Part shown: positions 34,848 through 43,077 of the stretch, piece by piece | Position numbering within the stretch: the stretch's first letter is position 1 | How the letters are laid out: each line of letters opens with the position of its first letter | Assembly (NCBI RefSeq): GCF_016735585.2 | Contig: NZ_JAERSE020000001.1 | Coordinates: 682,001-746,000, forward strand | Length of the DNA stretch: 64,000 nucleotides | Source: Chryseobacterium tagetis | GTDB taxonomy: Bacteria; Bacteroidota; Bacteroidia; Flavobacteriales; Weeksellaceae | Direction of reading: 5' to 3' | Notes under the pieces: generated by a model | The model's input: only the letters and a program-made list of their open reading frames with translations | What the model was told of the DNA's origin: nothing | Database searches by the model: none | Translations under genes and position numbers: made by a program

Positions 34848-36425
34848 ATGGCAGAAATAAATCCGGCAGAAGTATCTGCGATCTTAAAACAGCAATTGGC
34901 CAACTTCGATACTCAATCAAACGTTGAGGAAGTAGGTACAGTTTTAACCATCGGTGATGGTATCGCTCGTGTATACGGGTTAGAAAACGTACAATATGGA
35001 GAGTTGGTGAAATTTTCTAGTGATGTAGAAGGTATTGTACTAAACCTTGAAGAAGACAACGTAGGTGTTGCTTTGCTTGGTGAAAGTAAATTAGTAAAAG
35101 AAGGAGATACAGTAACAAGAACAAACAGAATTTCTTCTATCAAAGTAGGAGAAGGGATGTTAGGAAGAGTAGTAGATACTCTTGGTAACCCTATCGATGG
35201 TAAAGGTCCTATTACTGGGGAATTATACGAAATGCCATTGGAAAGAAAAGCGCCTGGAGTTATCTTCAGACAGCCAGTAACTGAACCTTTACAAACAGGT
35301 ATCGTTGCAATCGACTCTATGATCCCTGTAGGAAGAGGACAAAGAGAGCTTATCATTGGTGACAGACAAACAGGTAAAACTACTGTTGCGATCGATACGA
35401 TCATCAACCAAAAAGAATTCTTTGATGCTGGTAAACCAGTATATTGTATATATGTTGCTATCGGACAAAAAGCGTCTACAGTAGCACAAATCGTTAAAAC
35501 TCTTTCTGATAAAGGAGCTTTAGCATACACGGTAATCGTTGCTGCTAATGCATCAGATCCAGTTCCAATGCAGGTATATTCTGCTATGGCAGGAGCTTCT
35601 ATCGGAGAGTTCTTCAGAGACAGCGGTAGACCAGCTTTGATCGTTTATGATGATTTATCTAAACAAGCAGTTGCTTACCGTGAGCTTTCTCTACTATTGA
35701 GAAGACCACCGGGACGTGAGGCTTATCCTGGAGACGTTTTCTATCTTCACTCAAGACTATTGGAAAGAGCTGCAAAAGTTATCGCTGATGACAATATCGC
35801 TAGCCAAATGAACGATTTACCTGAGTCTTTAAGACCAATCGTAAAAGGTGGTGGTTCATTAACGGCACTTCCAATTATTGAAACTCAGGCAGGTGACGTT
35901 TCTGCGTACATCCCTACAAACGTAATCTCTATTACAGACGGACAGATCTTCTTGGAGTCTGATCTATTCAACTCAGGGGTTCGTCCGGCGATCAACGTTG
36001 GTATCTCTGTATCAAGAGTAGGAGGTAACGCTCAGATTAAATCAATGAAAAAAGTTTCTGGTACTCTTAAATTAGACCAGGCTCAGTATAAAGAACTAGA
36101 GGCGTTTGCTAAATTCGGTTCAGATCTAGATGCTTCTACTTTAGCAGTTATCTCTAAAGGAGAAAGAAACGTTGAGATCCTTAAGCAGCCAGTAAACTCT
36201 CCACTTCCTGTAGACAGCCAGGTTGCTATTATCTATGCAGGAACTGAGAACTTATTGAGACATATTCCTTTGAACAAAGTAAAAGAATTCCAACACGAGT
36301 ATATCGAATTCCTAAGATCTAAGCACCCAGATACAATGGCTGCTATCAAAGCTGGAAAAATCGATAACGATATTACAGGAGTTCTTAAGCAGGCAGCTAA
36401 TGATTTAGCTTCTAAATATAACTAA
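34848..36425 (+). CDS. atpA: ATP synthase F1 subunit alpha
   Basis: Regulatory nucleotide-binding subunit of F1 (525 residues). It has an N-terminal beta-barrel (about 25-95), Walker A GDRQTGKT (171-178), the arginine-finger region ([15 protein letters not shown]) and the alpha/beta signature [10 protein letters not shown]. Three copies per enzyme alternate with beta, which is not encoded in this window. An inverted repeat follows in the 80-base gap before atpG. Confidence 0.98.
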   Translation: MAEINPAEVSAILKQQLANFDTQSNVEEVGTVLTIGDGIARVYGLENVQYGELVKFSSDVEGIVLNLEEDNVGVALLGESKLVKEGDTVTRTNRISSIKVGEGMLGRVVDTLGNPIDGKGPITGELYEMPLERKAPGVIFRQPVTEPLQTGIVAIDSMIPVGRGQRELIIGDRQTGKTTVAIDTIINQKEFFDAGKPVYCIYVAIGQKASTVAQIVKTLSDKGALAYTVIVAANASDPVPMQVYSAMAGASIGEFFRDSGRPALIVYDDLSKQAVAYRELSLLLRRPPGREAYPGDVFYLHSRLLERAAKVIADDNIASQMNDLPESLRPIVKGGGSLTALPIIETQAGDVSAYIPTNVISITDGQIFLESDLFNSGVRPAINVGISVSRVGGNAQIKSMKKVSGTLKLDQAQYKELEAFAKFGSDLDASTLAVISKGERNVEILKQPVNSPLPVDSQVAIIYAGTENLLRHIPLNKVKEFQHEYIEFLRSKHPDTMAAIKAGKIDNDITGVLKQAANDLASKYN

Positions 36426-36439
36426 TTAAAAATTCAATG

Positions 36440-36475
36440 TTTAAGGTTTAGAATTTCAAAGTTGTAAACCTTAAA
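36440..36475 (+). promoter_or_regulatory. Inverted repeat between atpA and atpG
   Basis: A perfect 11-base inverted repeat, TTTAAGGTTTA (36440-36450) and TAAACCTTAAA (36465-36475), is followed by direct repeats of ACTTTA/CTTTAAACTTT up to about 36495. It has no T run typical of a terminator. It may fold in the mRNA, or it may be one of the low-complexity intergenic repeats common in flavobacteria. Confidence 0.55.
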
Positions 36476-36505
36476 CTTTAGACTTTAAACTTTGAACCTA
36501 ATTTA

Positions 36506-37366
36506 ATGGCAAACTTAAAAGAAATACGAAGTAGAATCAGTTCAATTTCATCTACGATGCAAATTACACGTGCTATGAAAATGGTTTCGGCAGCGAAGCT
36601 AAAGAAGGCACAAGATGCTATCGTAATGTTGAGACCATATTCTGAAAAACTTCAGGAGATCATCCAGAATGTAAATTCAAGTTCAGATCCTGATCAGGTT
36701 TCTATTTATGCTCAGAAAAGAGAGGTGAAGAGAGTTCTTTTCATTGCTGTAACTTCCAACAGAGGTTTGGCAGGTGCTTTCAACTCATCAATCGTAAAAG
36801 AGCTTAATATCCAGTTTCAGAATAATTCTCAGCACGAAATTGAGGTTCTTACCATTGGTAAAAAAGCTTTTGATGCGGTAAGAAGAAGCAGAAAAGTATT
36901 TTCTAACGAAAGTGCAGTATTTGATAATCTTACATTTGACAGAATTGCGAATGTTACTGAAGGGGTAATGAAAAGTTTCAGAGACGGTAAGTTTGATGAA
37001 GTTTATTTGATTTATAATAAATTTGTAAATGCTGCATTGCAAGAAGTAACTGCAGAACAGCTTCTTCCGATTTCAATGCCTGAAACAGAAAAATCAGAAG
37101 TAGAAACTGATTATATCTTTGAACCTAACAAAAATGAGATTTTAGATAATTTGATTCCAAAATCAATTAAAACTCAGGTGTTCAAAGCAGTTTTAGATTC
37201 TGTAGCCTCTGAACACGGTGCGAGAATGACAGCAATGCATAAAGCAACAGATAATGCACAGGCATTGAAAAATGATCTTGTGATTTTCTATAATAAAGCG
37301 AGACAGGCTGCTATTACAAACGAGATCCTTGAGATCGTTTCTGGAGCTGAAGCTTTAAAGAATTAA
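36506..37366 (+). CDS. atpG: ATP synthase F1 subunit gamma
   Basis: Rotor shaft subunit (286 residues). The N-terminal helix MANLKEIRSRISSISSTMQI and TRAMKMVSAAKLKKAQ, the central SNRGLAGAFNSS, and the C-terminal helix ending ALKNDLVIFYNKARQAAITN with EILEIVSGAEAL are all characteristic. It is the last gene of the cluster; atpD and atpC must lie elsewhere, as is usual in Bacteroidota. A strong hairpin follows. Confidence 0.98.
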   Translation: MANLKEIRSRISSISSTMQITRAMKMVSAAKLKKAQDAIVMLRPYSEKLQEIIQNVNSSSDPDQVSIYAQKREVKRVLFIAVTSNRGLAGAFNSSIVKELNIQFQNNSQHEIEVLTIGKKAFDAVRRSRKVFSNESAVFDNLTFDRIANVTEGVMKSFRDGKFDEVYLIYNKFVNAALQEVTAEQLLPISMPETEKSEVETDYIFEPNKNEILDNLIPKSIKTQVFKAVLDSVASEHGARMTAMHKATDNAQALKNDLVIFYNKARQAAITNEILEIVSGAEALKN

Positions 37367-37395
37367 TACATACAAAAGTATTTATAAAATATACT

Positions 37396-37430
37396 AAAGA
37401 AAGCATCGAAGATATTCGATGCTTTCTTTG
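37396..37430 (+). terminator. Terminator of the atp cluster
   Basis: A 15-base perfect stem AAAGAAAGCATCGAA / TTCGATGCTTTCTTT with a four-base loop lies 30 bases after the atpG stop, followed by TTTG and more T residues. Confidence 0.9.
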
Positions 37431-37465
37431 TTTTCGGGGAATTCACCCGTATAAAAAAGGGTTGT

Positions 37466-37504
37466 TTTACGGATATGCTGTTTTTCACTTATCCCGTAAA
37501 TTTG
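37466..37504 (+). promoter_or_regulatory. Candidate promoter with operator-like dyad
   Basis: TAAATTTG at 37497-37504 is a perfect -7 element. An inverted repeat, TTTACGGATA (37466-37475) and TATCCCGTAAA (37490-37500), overlaps it and covers the -33 region. A further CCCGTATA lies at 37446-37453. No TTG is found at the normal -33 distance, so a DNA-binding activator may be needed. This is inference from the arrangement. Confidence 0.45.
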
Positions 37505-37510
37505 TAGAAG

Positions 37511-37662
37511 TAAAATAAGAGTTAAACACAGCTTTAAAACTGGTTGTAACTCGATGGAATAAAGAAGAAATCAATCACCAAACCACATAGAAATAATATA
37601 GTTTCTTCAATTTATTTTTAAAAAGGATCAGCTGCTTACACTTTGTAGCTGGTCCTTTTGTC
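37511..37662 (+). ncRNA. Candidate small RNA with its own terminator
   Basis: The 470-base gap after atpG holds no credible open frame but has a perfect -7 element at 37497-37504 and a terminator-like hairpin at 37621-37659. The hairpin is AAAAGGATCAGCT / AGCTGGTCCTTTT, with one G-U pair, followed by T residues. The ~150 bases between would be a free transcript or the leader of the gene at 37837. I do not recognise a known RNA family; the start is an estimate. Confidence 0.35.
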
Positions 37663-37836
37663 TGTTTCTAAGTGCTGAAAGCTTCACGATAATGAAAATA
37701 AACTGAATTATATGATTGTATTTCAGTACGTAAGAAAATCAGTGTATGCAGTGCTTTTAAGGTTTATAAGAAATACAAGAGCTTTAATTGTATTATTTTG
37801 TATATCTTTGTATGATAAATTTATATTAATTTCTAA

Positions 37837-39195
37837 ATGGATTCGGACATAGTCAGGCTTTTGTTGGCCTTATTACTTGTTTTACTTAATGGCTTTTTCG
37901 TAGCCGCTGAATTTTCAATTGTTAAAGTTCGTTATTCACAAATACAGCTAAAAGCCGCAGAAGGTAACTCTATGGCAAAACAGGCAGAACACATCATCAA
38001 ACATCTTGATGAATATTTATCTGCAACCCAATTGGGAATTACACTAGCTTCCCTGGCTTTAGGTTGGGTAGGAGAAAGTGCATTGCATCATATTATTGCC
38101 AATATTTTTGATTCTCTTAGTATTAATCTTAGTGAATCATCAATTACTTCGGTTTCTTTAGTGATTAGCTTTATTTTAATTACGATTATGCATATTGTTT
38201 TTGGAGAGCTTATTCCTAAATCAATTGCGATCAGAAAATCGGAAGCAACTACAATGGCAACTGCTGTGCCTTTGAGAGTTTTTTACACTGTTTTCAAACC
38301 ATTTATCTGGTTGATGAACTCTATGTCGAATTCTTTCTTAAGAATCGTAAAAATACATCCCGCTTCAGAGCAGGAGATTCACTCTACAGAAGAATTGCAG
38401 CTTTTGGTAAAGCAAAGTGCTGACAGCGGAGAAATTGAAGAAGAAAACTATGAGATCATTAAAAATGCATTTGATTTCACAGATCACTCTGCAAAACAGA
38501 TCATGGTTCCGAGACAGAATATTACCTCTATTGACTTTGAAGAAGATATCACTGAAATCATCAACAAAATTATGGATAGCGGATATTCCCGTATTCCTGT
38601 GTATGAAGATTCCATAGATAATATTGTGGGTATTTTATATACTAAAGAGATCATCAGAGAATTTGTAAAGAGAAAAGGGGAACTGAATCACGAAGACCTT
38701 AAAGAACTGATGCGTGATGCGTTCTTTGTGGTGGGAAGTAAGAAGATATCAGATTTATTGAAGATTTTCCAGCAGAAAAAACAGCATTTAGCAATCGTAA
38801 TCGATGAATTCGGAGGAACTGAAGGAATCATTACGCTTGAAGATATTTTGGAAGAACTTGTTGGAGAAATTCAGGATGAAGAGGATGATGAAGAAAAAGT
38901 GGTAGATAAAATAGGAGACGACATTTATTGGGTTCAGGCAACTCAGCCTTTAGAAGAGATCAACGAGTTTTTACCTAAAAAATTACCTCCTTCCGAAGAA
39001 AGCGAGTACAATACATTGGCAGGGTTTATTCTTCATGCATTGGCAGACATCCCGGAAGAGAACCAGGAGTTTGATCTTGATGATTATCATTTCAAAATTT
39101 TGAAAATGAATAATAAAAGTGTCGAGCTTGTGGAATTGGTGTATGAAAGACCCAATAATACCAATGAACTGGCAGATAAATTAGGTGAAGTTTAA
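37837..39195 (+). CDS. CNNM/CorC-type membrane protein (DUF21-CBS-CorC)
   Basis: A 452-residue protein of the hemolysin C-like group now tied to magnesium and cobalt transport. The N-terminal DUF21 domain has four hydrophobic segments (about 5-27, 60-80, 92-118 and 140-160; LNGFFVAAEFSIVKVR). Two CBS motifs follow at about 210-330 (KQIMVPRQNITSID, SRIPVYEDSIDNIVGILYTK, IDEFGGTEGIITLEDILEEL). A C-terminal transporter-associated domain (about 350-430) closes it. In flavobacteria the related GldE is needed for gliding, but nothing here identifies this as GldE. A TATCTTTG -7 element lies 26 bases upstream (37803-37810). clpS follows after 11 bases. Confidence 0.9.
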   Translation: MDSDIVRLLLALLLVLLNGFFVAAEFSIVKVRYSQIQLKAAEGNSMAKQAEHIIKHLDEYLSATQLGITLASLALGWVGESALHHIIANIFDSLSINLSESSITSVSLVISFILITIMHIVFGELIPKSIAIRKSEATTMATAVPLRVFYTVFKPFIWLMNSMSNSFLRIVKIHPASEQEIHSTEELQLLVKQSADSGEIEEENYEIIKNAFDFTDHSAKQIMVPRQNITSIDFEEDITEIINKIMDSGYSRIPVYEDSIDNIVGILYTKEIIREFVKRKGELNHEDLKELMRDAFFVVGSKKISDLLKIFQQKKQHLAIVIDEFGGTEGIITLEDILEELVGEIQDEEDDEEKVVDKIGDDIYWVQATQPLEEINEFLPKKLPPSEESEYNTLAGFILHALADIPEENQEFDLDDYHFKILKMNNKSVELVELVYERPNNTNELADKLGEV

Positions 39196-39206
39196 AATTT
39201 AGGAAT

Positions 39207-39512
39207 ATGTTTTTTCATAACCATATAAAAGATTACGAAAACCCGAAACGCCAGTATGAAGAAGAAGTACTTGTATTGGATGATTTAGATGAAGTATACA
39301 AACTTGTATTACATAATGATGATATACACACTTTTGATTACGTTATAGATTCTCTGATCGAAATTTGTAAACATACGTTGGAGCAAGCCGAGCAATGTAC
39401 AATGTTAGTCCATTTCAAGGGCAAATGTACTGTGAAAACAGGCTCATTAGATCTTTTGAAGCCTATGCACGAAAAATTACTTTCAAGGGAATTAACAAGC
39501 GAAATCGTGTAA
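39207..39512 (+). CDS. clpS: ATP-dependent Clp protease adaptor ClpS
   Basis: The N-recognin adaptor that delivers proteins with destabilising N-terminal residues to ClpA(C)P. The 101 residues contain the binding-pocket segment KLVLHNDDIHTFDYVIDSL, with Asn-Asp-Asp and Asp residues that bind the amino terminus, and later HTLEQAEQCTMLVHFKGKC. An N-terminal flexible tail carries a short acidic stretch. No clpA gene is adjacent. It shares a transcript with the CNNM-type gene upstream. Confidence 0.93.
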   Translation: MFFHNHIKDYENPKRQYEEEVLVLDDLDEVYKLVLHNDDIHTFDYVIDSLIEICKHTLEQAEQCTMLVHFKGKCTVKTGSLDLLKPMHEKLLSRELTSEIV

Positions 39513-39542
39513 GGATTCTTTTATCTTTACTCATTATAGAAT

Positions 39543-39576
39543 AAAAAGAGTTCAGGATTTCCTGAGCTCTTTTTTA
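39543..39576 (+). terminator. Intrinsic terminator after clpS
   Basis: The stem AAAGAGTTCAGG / CCTGAGCTCTTT (one mismatch) with an ATTT loop and a six-base T run, 30 bases after the stop. Confidence 0.9.
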
Positions 39577-39667
39577 TGCTTTGTTCAGTAGCATAGAAAA
39601 TAATGTAAATGGTTTTGATGCATCAGAAGGAGAAGCTTCCTATTACCTTATGAGATGCTTCTTAAAA

Positions 39668-39706
39668 AAAATGACACGCTTCTCAATAGTGGATGAGAAG
39701 CGTGTC
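39668..39706 (-). terminator. Strong terminator for the M28 peptidase cluster
   Basis: A 13-base perfect stem, GACACGCTTCTCA (39673-39685) and TGAGAAGCGTGTC (39694-39706). On the minus strand it is followed by a run of eight or more T residues with one break, as expected for a terminator 90 bases past the stop at 39794. Confidence 0.9.
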
Positions 39707-39793
39707 GATTTTAATTTTGTACTTATTATTGATAATAAGGAATTGAAATGAATAAATACCTCTGTAAATTATATTTCAGAGGGTTTGTTTTTC

Positions 39794-41152
39794 TTACCAG
39801 TTTTTATCAACCATATAAATAAGTTGCGTCATTACCGTAGCGCCAAGAAGAAGTTCTCTTCTGTTGATTTTCTCGAAGGTATCTTCTTCGGTATGGTGAA
39901 TGTCAAAATATCTTTGGGAATCCGGTACAAGCTCTACGGCAGGAACTCCCATATCTTTCAGAGGATAAATGTCTGTCCCAGAATATTTATTTTCAAAATC
40001 ATAAGCTCCGTAAGGAAGAAACAGAGGTTTCCAGCTTTGGATCTGTTTTCTTTTCGTTTCATCCATTTCCAAGGCAATTCCTCGTGGGGTAAATCCACCT
40101 GCATCAGATTCTATGGCAAAAAGATGCTTTTCGTCGTTTTCTTTAGCTGTTTTTCCATACTGTATTCCTCCCTTTACGCCATTCTCTTCATTAGCGAAAC
40201 AAACTACACGGATGGTATGATTATTTTGAATCCCCAGTTTTTTGAATGTTCTTAATACTTCAATACTCTGAACAATTCCGGTTCCGTCATCATGAGCTCC
40301 TTCACCGACATCCCAGGAATCTAAATGACCGCCAACAACGATTACGCTTTTATCTTTTTTACCTGTGATTTCACCGATCACGGAGTGGGAGAGTTTTTCA
40401 CCTTTCATCCCGCAGTTGGAGTTTAATTTTGCAGTGACTTTCTGAGATTTTAAAAGAATTTCAAGTTCATCAGCAACAGAGCTTCCGATAGCAACCGCAG
40501 GGATTTTGTGATCATTTTCGTAACGCATTGCTCCGGTATGAGGTACGTCATCAAAAGCTGATGAAAGAGATCTGATAATGGCAAATTTTCCTCCTTTCTT
40601 AGCCGTTAAAGAAGCTGCATTCACTCTGTACTTTGCGGCGTCACTGTATCCTTTGAATGTTTCGATATAAGACTGACTAAACGGATAGTTGAAGAAAACA
40701 ATTTTGTCTTTTACCTTTTCTGCAGGTAACTTTTCATACTCATCCAAAGATTTGACCATGATAATTTCTCCAGAAATATCTTTACCGCCGGTTCCTTCCG
40801 AATTTCCTAAAGAAAGCATTTTTAAACTTTTCCATTTTCCTGTATTGGTCTTGATCTGCAAAGACTCTTTTCCTCTTTCCCAAACCGGAATCATCACTTC
40901 CTGCAGCCAGACCTTATCTGCTCCTGCATCACGAAGCTGCTGAGCGGCCCATTGAACAGCTTTTTCATAGGCTGCAGAACCACTCAAGCGGTGTCCGATG
41001 TTTTTGGTTAAATCTCTGAGTTCATTGTAAGCTTTGCCGTTATTTAAAATTTCTGTTGAAATCTTATTGAATTGGATTGAATCTTCTTTGGTTTGTCCAA
41101 AAGTATTCAGGCTTAAAAATATAGTTGCTGCTAACACATGAAGTCGTTTCAT
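39794..41152 (-). CDS. Exported M28-family zinc aminopeptidase/carboxypeptidase, intact active site
   Basis: A 452-residue metallopeptidase of the carboxypeptidase Q/aminopeptidase type. The start at 41152 (MKRLHVLAATIFLSLNTFGQ) gives a signal peptide; an ATG at 41170 adds six residues. A PA-like insert lies at about 125-250. The dinuclear zinc site is complete: His276 (GGHLDSWD), Asp289 (HDDGTG), the Glu322-Glu323 pair (ANEENG), Asp350 (IESDAGG) and a His near the C-terminus (DIHHTEEDT). It is a paralogue of the gene at 41626, with an RDD membrane protein between them. It probably trims peptides in the periplasm or outside the cell. Confidence 0.92.
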   Translation of the reverse strand: MKRLHVLAATIFLSLNTFGQTKEDSIQFNKISTEILNNGKAYNELRDLTKNIGHRLSGSAAYEKAVQWAAQQLRDAGADKVWLQEVMIPVWERGKESLQIKTNTGKWKSLKMLSLGNSEGTGGKDISGEIIMVKSLDEYEKLPAEKVKDKIVFFNYPFSQSYIETFKGYSDAAKYRVNAASLTAKKGGKFAIIRSLSSAFDDVPHTGAMRYENDHKIPAVAIGSSVADELEILLKSQKVTAKLNSNCGMKGEKLSHSVIGEITGKKDKSVIVVGGHLDSWDVGEGAHDDGTGIVQSIEVLRTFKKLGIQNNHTIRVVCFANEENGVKGGIQYGKTAKENDEKHLFAIESDAGGFTPRGIALEMDETKRKQIQSWKPLFLPYGAYDFENKYSGTDIYPLKDMGVPAVELVPDSQRYFDIHHTEEDTFEKINRRELLLGATVMTQLIYMVDKNW

Positions 41153-41203
41153 AGTAATTATGGTTGCCAAGTTATTTTTTATCTATTTGATGTATAAAGG
41201 TAA

Positions 41204-41614
41204 TTAAATTCTTACCACTTTAGTTTTTGCAAGTAGATCCCCAAGTCTTTTACTTTCCTGTGAATTTAAGATGATAATGATAGCTACAAGTCCAAAAAAG
41301 AACATATCAATCGGATCTACTATATGTCTTAAAAACGACTGCTTTAAGCTTATGGTTACTAAAGTATTTTCGTCAACAGGCTTTAAACTAAATAAGTAAT
41401 TTCCCAATGTAGAGCCCAGCGTAGTTTCTATCACACACAGATAGAGGAACCAAAAAAGAAATACAGGAATTACTTTAATCCCATTTACTGAATATTCACC
41501 ATCTGAATTCAACTCTCCAAATAAAAGAATATAGATAGATGTAATGGAAAGAATGATAAAATAATCAACTGAAGCAGCTGCTATTCTTCTCAATAAAAAT
41601 TTTTCAGTTTTCAT
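41204..41614 (-). CDS. RDD-family membrane protein
   Basis: A 136-residue membrane protein with the RDD arrangement: LLRRIAAASVDYFIILSITS holds the Arg and Asp residues of the first helix. Later helices are at about 45-65 and 100-120, with GSTLGNYLFSL between. RDD proteins are poorly defined; some act as Na+(Li+)/H+ antiporters. It is placed between the two M28 peptidase genes, 11 bases after one and about 50 before the other, so all three are likely co-transcribed. Confidence 0.82.
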   Translation of the reverse strand: MKTEKFLLRRIAAASVDYFIILSITSIYILLFGELNSDGEYSVNGIKVIPVFLFWFLYLCVIETTLGSTLGNYLFSLKPVDENTLVTISLKQSFLRHIVDPIDMFFFGLVAIIIILNSQESKRLGDLLAKTKVVRI

Positions 41615-41625
41615 TTTTTAGGATG

Positions 41626-43023
41626 TTACCAGTTTTGATCAATCATCAGTACCATTTGGGTCATCACAATAGAGCCTAAAAGAAGCTCGCGTTTATTTAC
41701 TTTATCATAAGTATCCTGAACAGAGTGGTGGTAGTCAAAATATCTTTGGGTGTCTACGACAAGCTCTGCCAAAGGAACATCCAGTTTTTTCAGCGGAGAA
41801 ATATCCTGAATGGCATCTGTCTGGTCAAAATCATAAACACCGTAAGGAAGGAAGTAGTTTTTCCATTCGAAGATCTGCCTTCTTCTTTGCGGTGACATAT
41901 CTAATGAAAAACCTCTCGGAGAATATCCTCCTGCATCAGTTCCTAAAGCAAATATATGTTTCTCTTCTTTCTTTTTGACATAAGAGGCATATATTTCGCG
42001 CCCTTGTCCGCCATTTTCACTGTTGGAATATAAAACCACACGTATGGTGTGATTATTTTCATAGCCAAGAGCTTTCAATGTTCTTAAAACTTCAATACAC
42101 TGTGCCACACCGGTACCGTCGTCAATCGCGCCTTCTCCGAAATCCCAGGAATCCAATTGGGCTCCTAAAAGAATAATCTTAGAGTCTTTTTTACCGGGAA
42201 TCTCGGCAATAACATTCGGATTGACCGTTTCGCCTTTTGATTCAGCAGACATATTGATCTTTGCCGTAACTTTTTGCTTTTTTAATAATGCTTCAAGCTC
42301 ATCTGCAGATTTTGTTCCAATTGATAGAGACGGGATTCTGGCTTTATCATCCGGTTCATAGTACACCATTTTAGCATGAGGAGTATCATTGTACGCTGTT
42401 GTTAATGATCTTATGATCAAAGCTTTTGCGCCTGTTTTGGCAATCACAGAAGCTGAAATTAATTTTGATTTTGCCGTAATTAAATACGAATCGCTGGTAT
42501 TGATGATTTTCGGATCCAGCGGAAGATTTACGAAAACGATTTTGTCTTTTAACTGCCCGATAGATATAGAATTGAGCTCACCTGTAGTATTGATCAGAAC
42601 AATTTCACCGGTAAGATCTTTTCCTCCGGTTCCTTCAGAATTTCCGAAAGAAAGCATTTTAATACTTTTCCATTCCCCGTTGGATGCTTTTATCTGTAGA
42701 GATTCTCTTCCTCTGATCCAGACAGGGGCTTTTGCATCCTGTTTCCAGACTGTTTCTATTCCGATTTTCTTGAACTGTTTTTCGGCCCAGTCTACCGCTT
42801 TTGCGTATCCGGGAGTGGCACTGAAGCGCGGTCCTATCCCTTTTGTAATTTCACCAAGATTATCATAGGCCGTTCCGTTGGTCATAATTTCATCCGAGAT
42901 TCTTTTGAACTCGGTATGATAATTATATTTAGGAGTAGGAGCCGTTTTTTTTACCGGCTTCTTTTGAGAAAATAAAAATCCACTCAAAAAGAGTGGAAAT
43001 ATGATAAGTAATGATTTCTTCAT
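41626..43023 (-). CDS. Exported M28-family paralogue, probably inactive
   Basis: A 465-residue protein with a signal peptide (1-20) that follows the neighbouring M28 enzyme along its whole length (KMLSFGNSEGTGGKDLTGEI, QRYFDYHHSVQDTYDKVNKR). Key positions differ. The zinc-binding His becomes Gln289 (GAQLDSWD, codon CAA), the residue before DDGTG is Ile300, and the catalytic Glu becomes Ser335 (SNSENG). Asp302, Glu336, Asp363 and the C-terminal His remain. By comparison with carboxypeptidase Q, which uses the equivalent His and Glu, this should not hydrolyse peptides. It may bind peptides or pair with the active paralogue. The frame is intact, so it is not a decayed gene. Confidence 0.88.
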   Translation of the reverse strand: MKKSLLIIFPLFLSGFLFSQKKPVKKTAPTPKYNYHTEFKRISDEIMTNGTAYDNLGEITKGIGPRFSATPGYAKAVDWAEKQFKKIGIETVWKQDAKAPVWIRGRESLQIKASNGEWKSIKMLSFGNSEGTGGKDLTGEIVLINTTGELNSISIGQLKDKIVFVNLPLDPKIINTSDSYLITAKSKLISASVIAKTGAKALIIRSLTTAYNDTPHAKMVYYEPDDKARIPSLSIGTKSADELEALLKKQKVTAKINMSAESKGETVNPNVIAEIPGKKDSKIILLGAQLDSWDFGEGAIDDGTGVAQCIEVLRTLKALGYENNHTIRVVLYSNSENGGQGREIYASYVKKKEEKHIFALGTDAGGYSPRGFSLDMSPQRRRQIFEWKNYFLPYGVYDFDQTDAIQDISPLKKLDVPLAELVVDTQRYFDYHHSVQDTYDKVNKRELLLGSIVMTQMVLMIDQNW

Positions 43024-43077
43024 TTTTATACTGACCTATTTCTTTTCAAAGCATAAAAATAAATAAAAAAATGTGAA

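Noticed and set aside
34913..35530. A 205-codon minus-strand frame opposite atpA
   Set aside because: It is long but antisense to a highly conserved gene with no recognisable motif; such frames arise from codon bias.
31951..37366. Apparent loss of the beta and epsilon genes from the ATP synthase cluster
   Set aside because: A split atp locus, with atpD and atpC elsewhere, is the normal Bacteroidota arrangement and not a deletion.
37712..37850. A 46-codon frame (MIVFQYVRKSVYAVLL) running into the CNNM-type gene
   Set aside because: It overlaps the start of the next gene and covers its -7 element; low-complexity composition gives no support.
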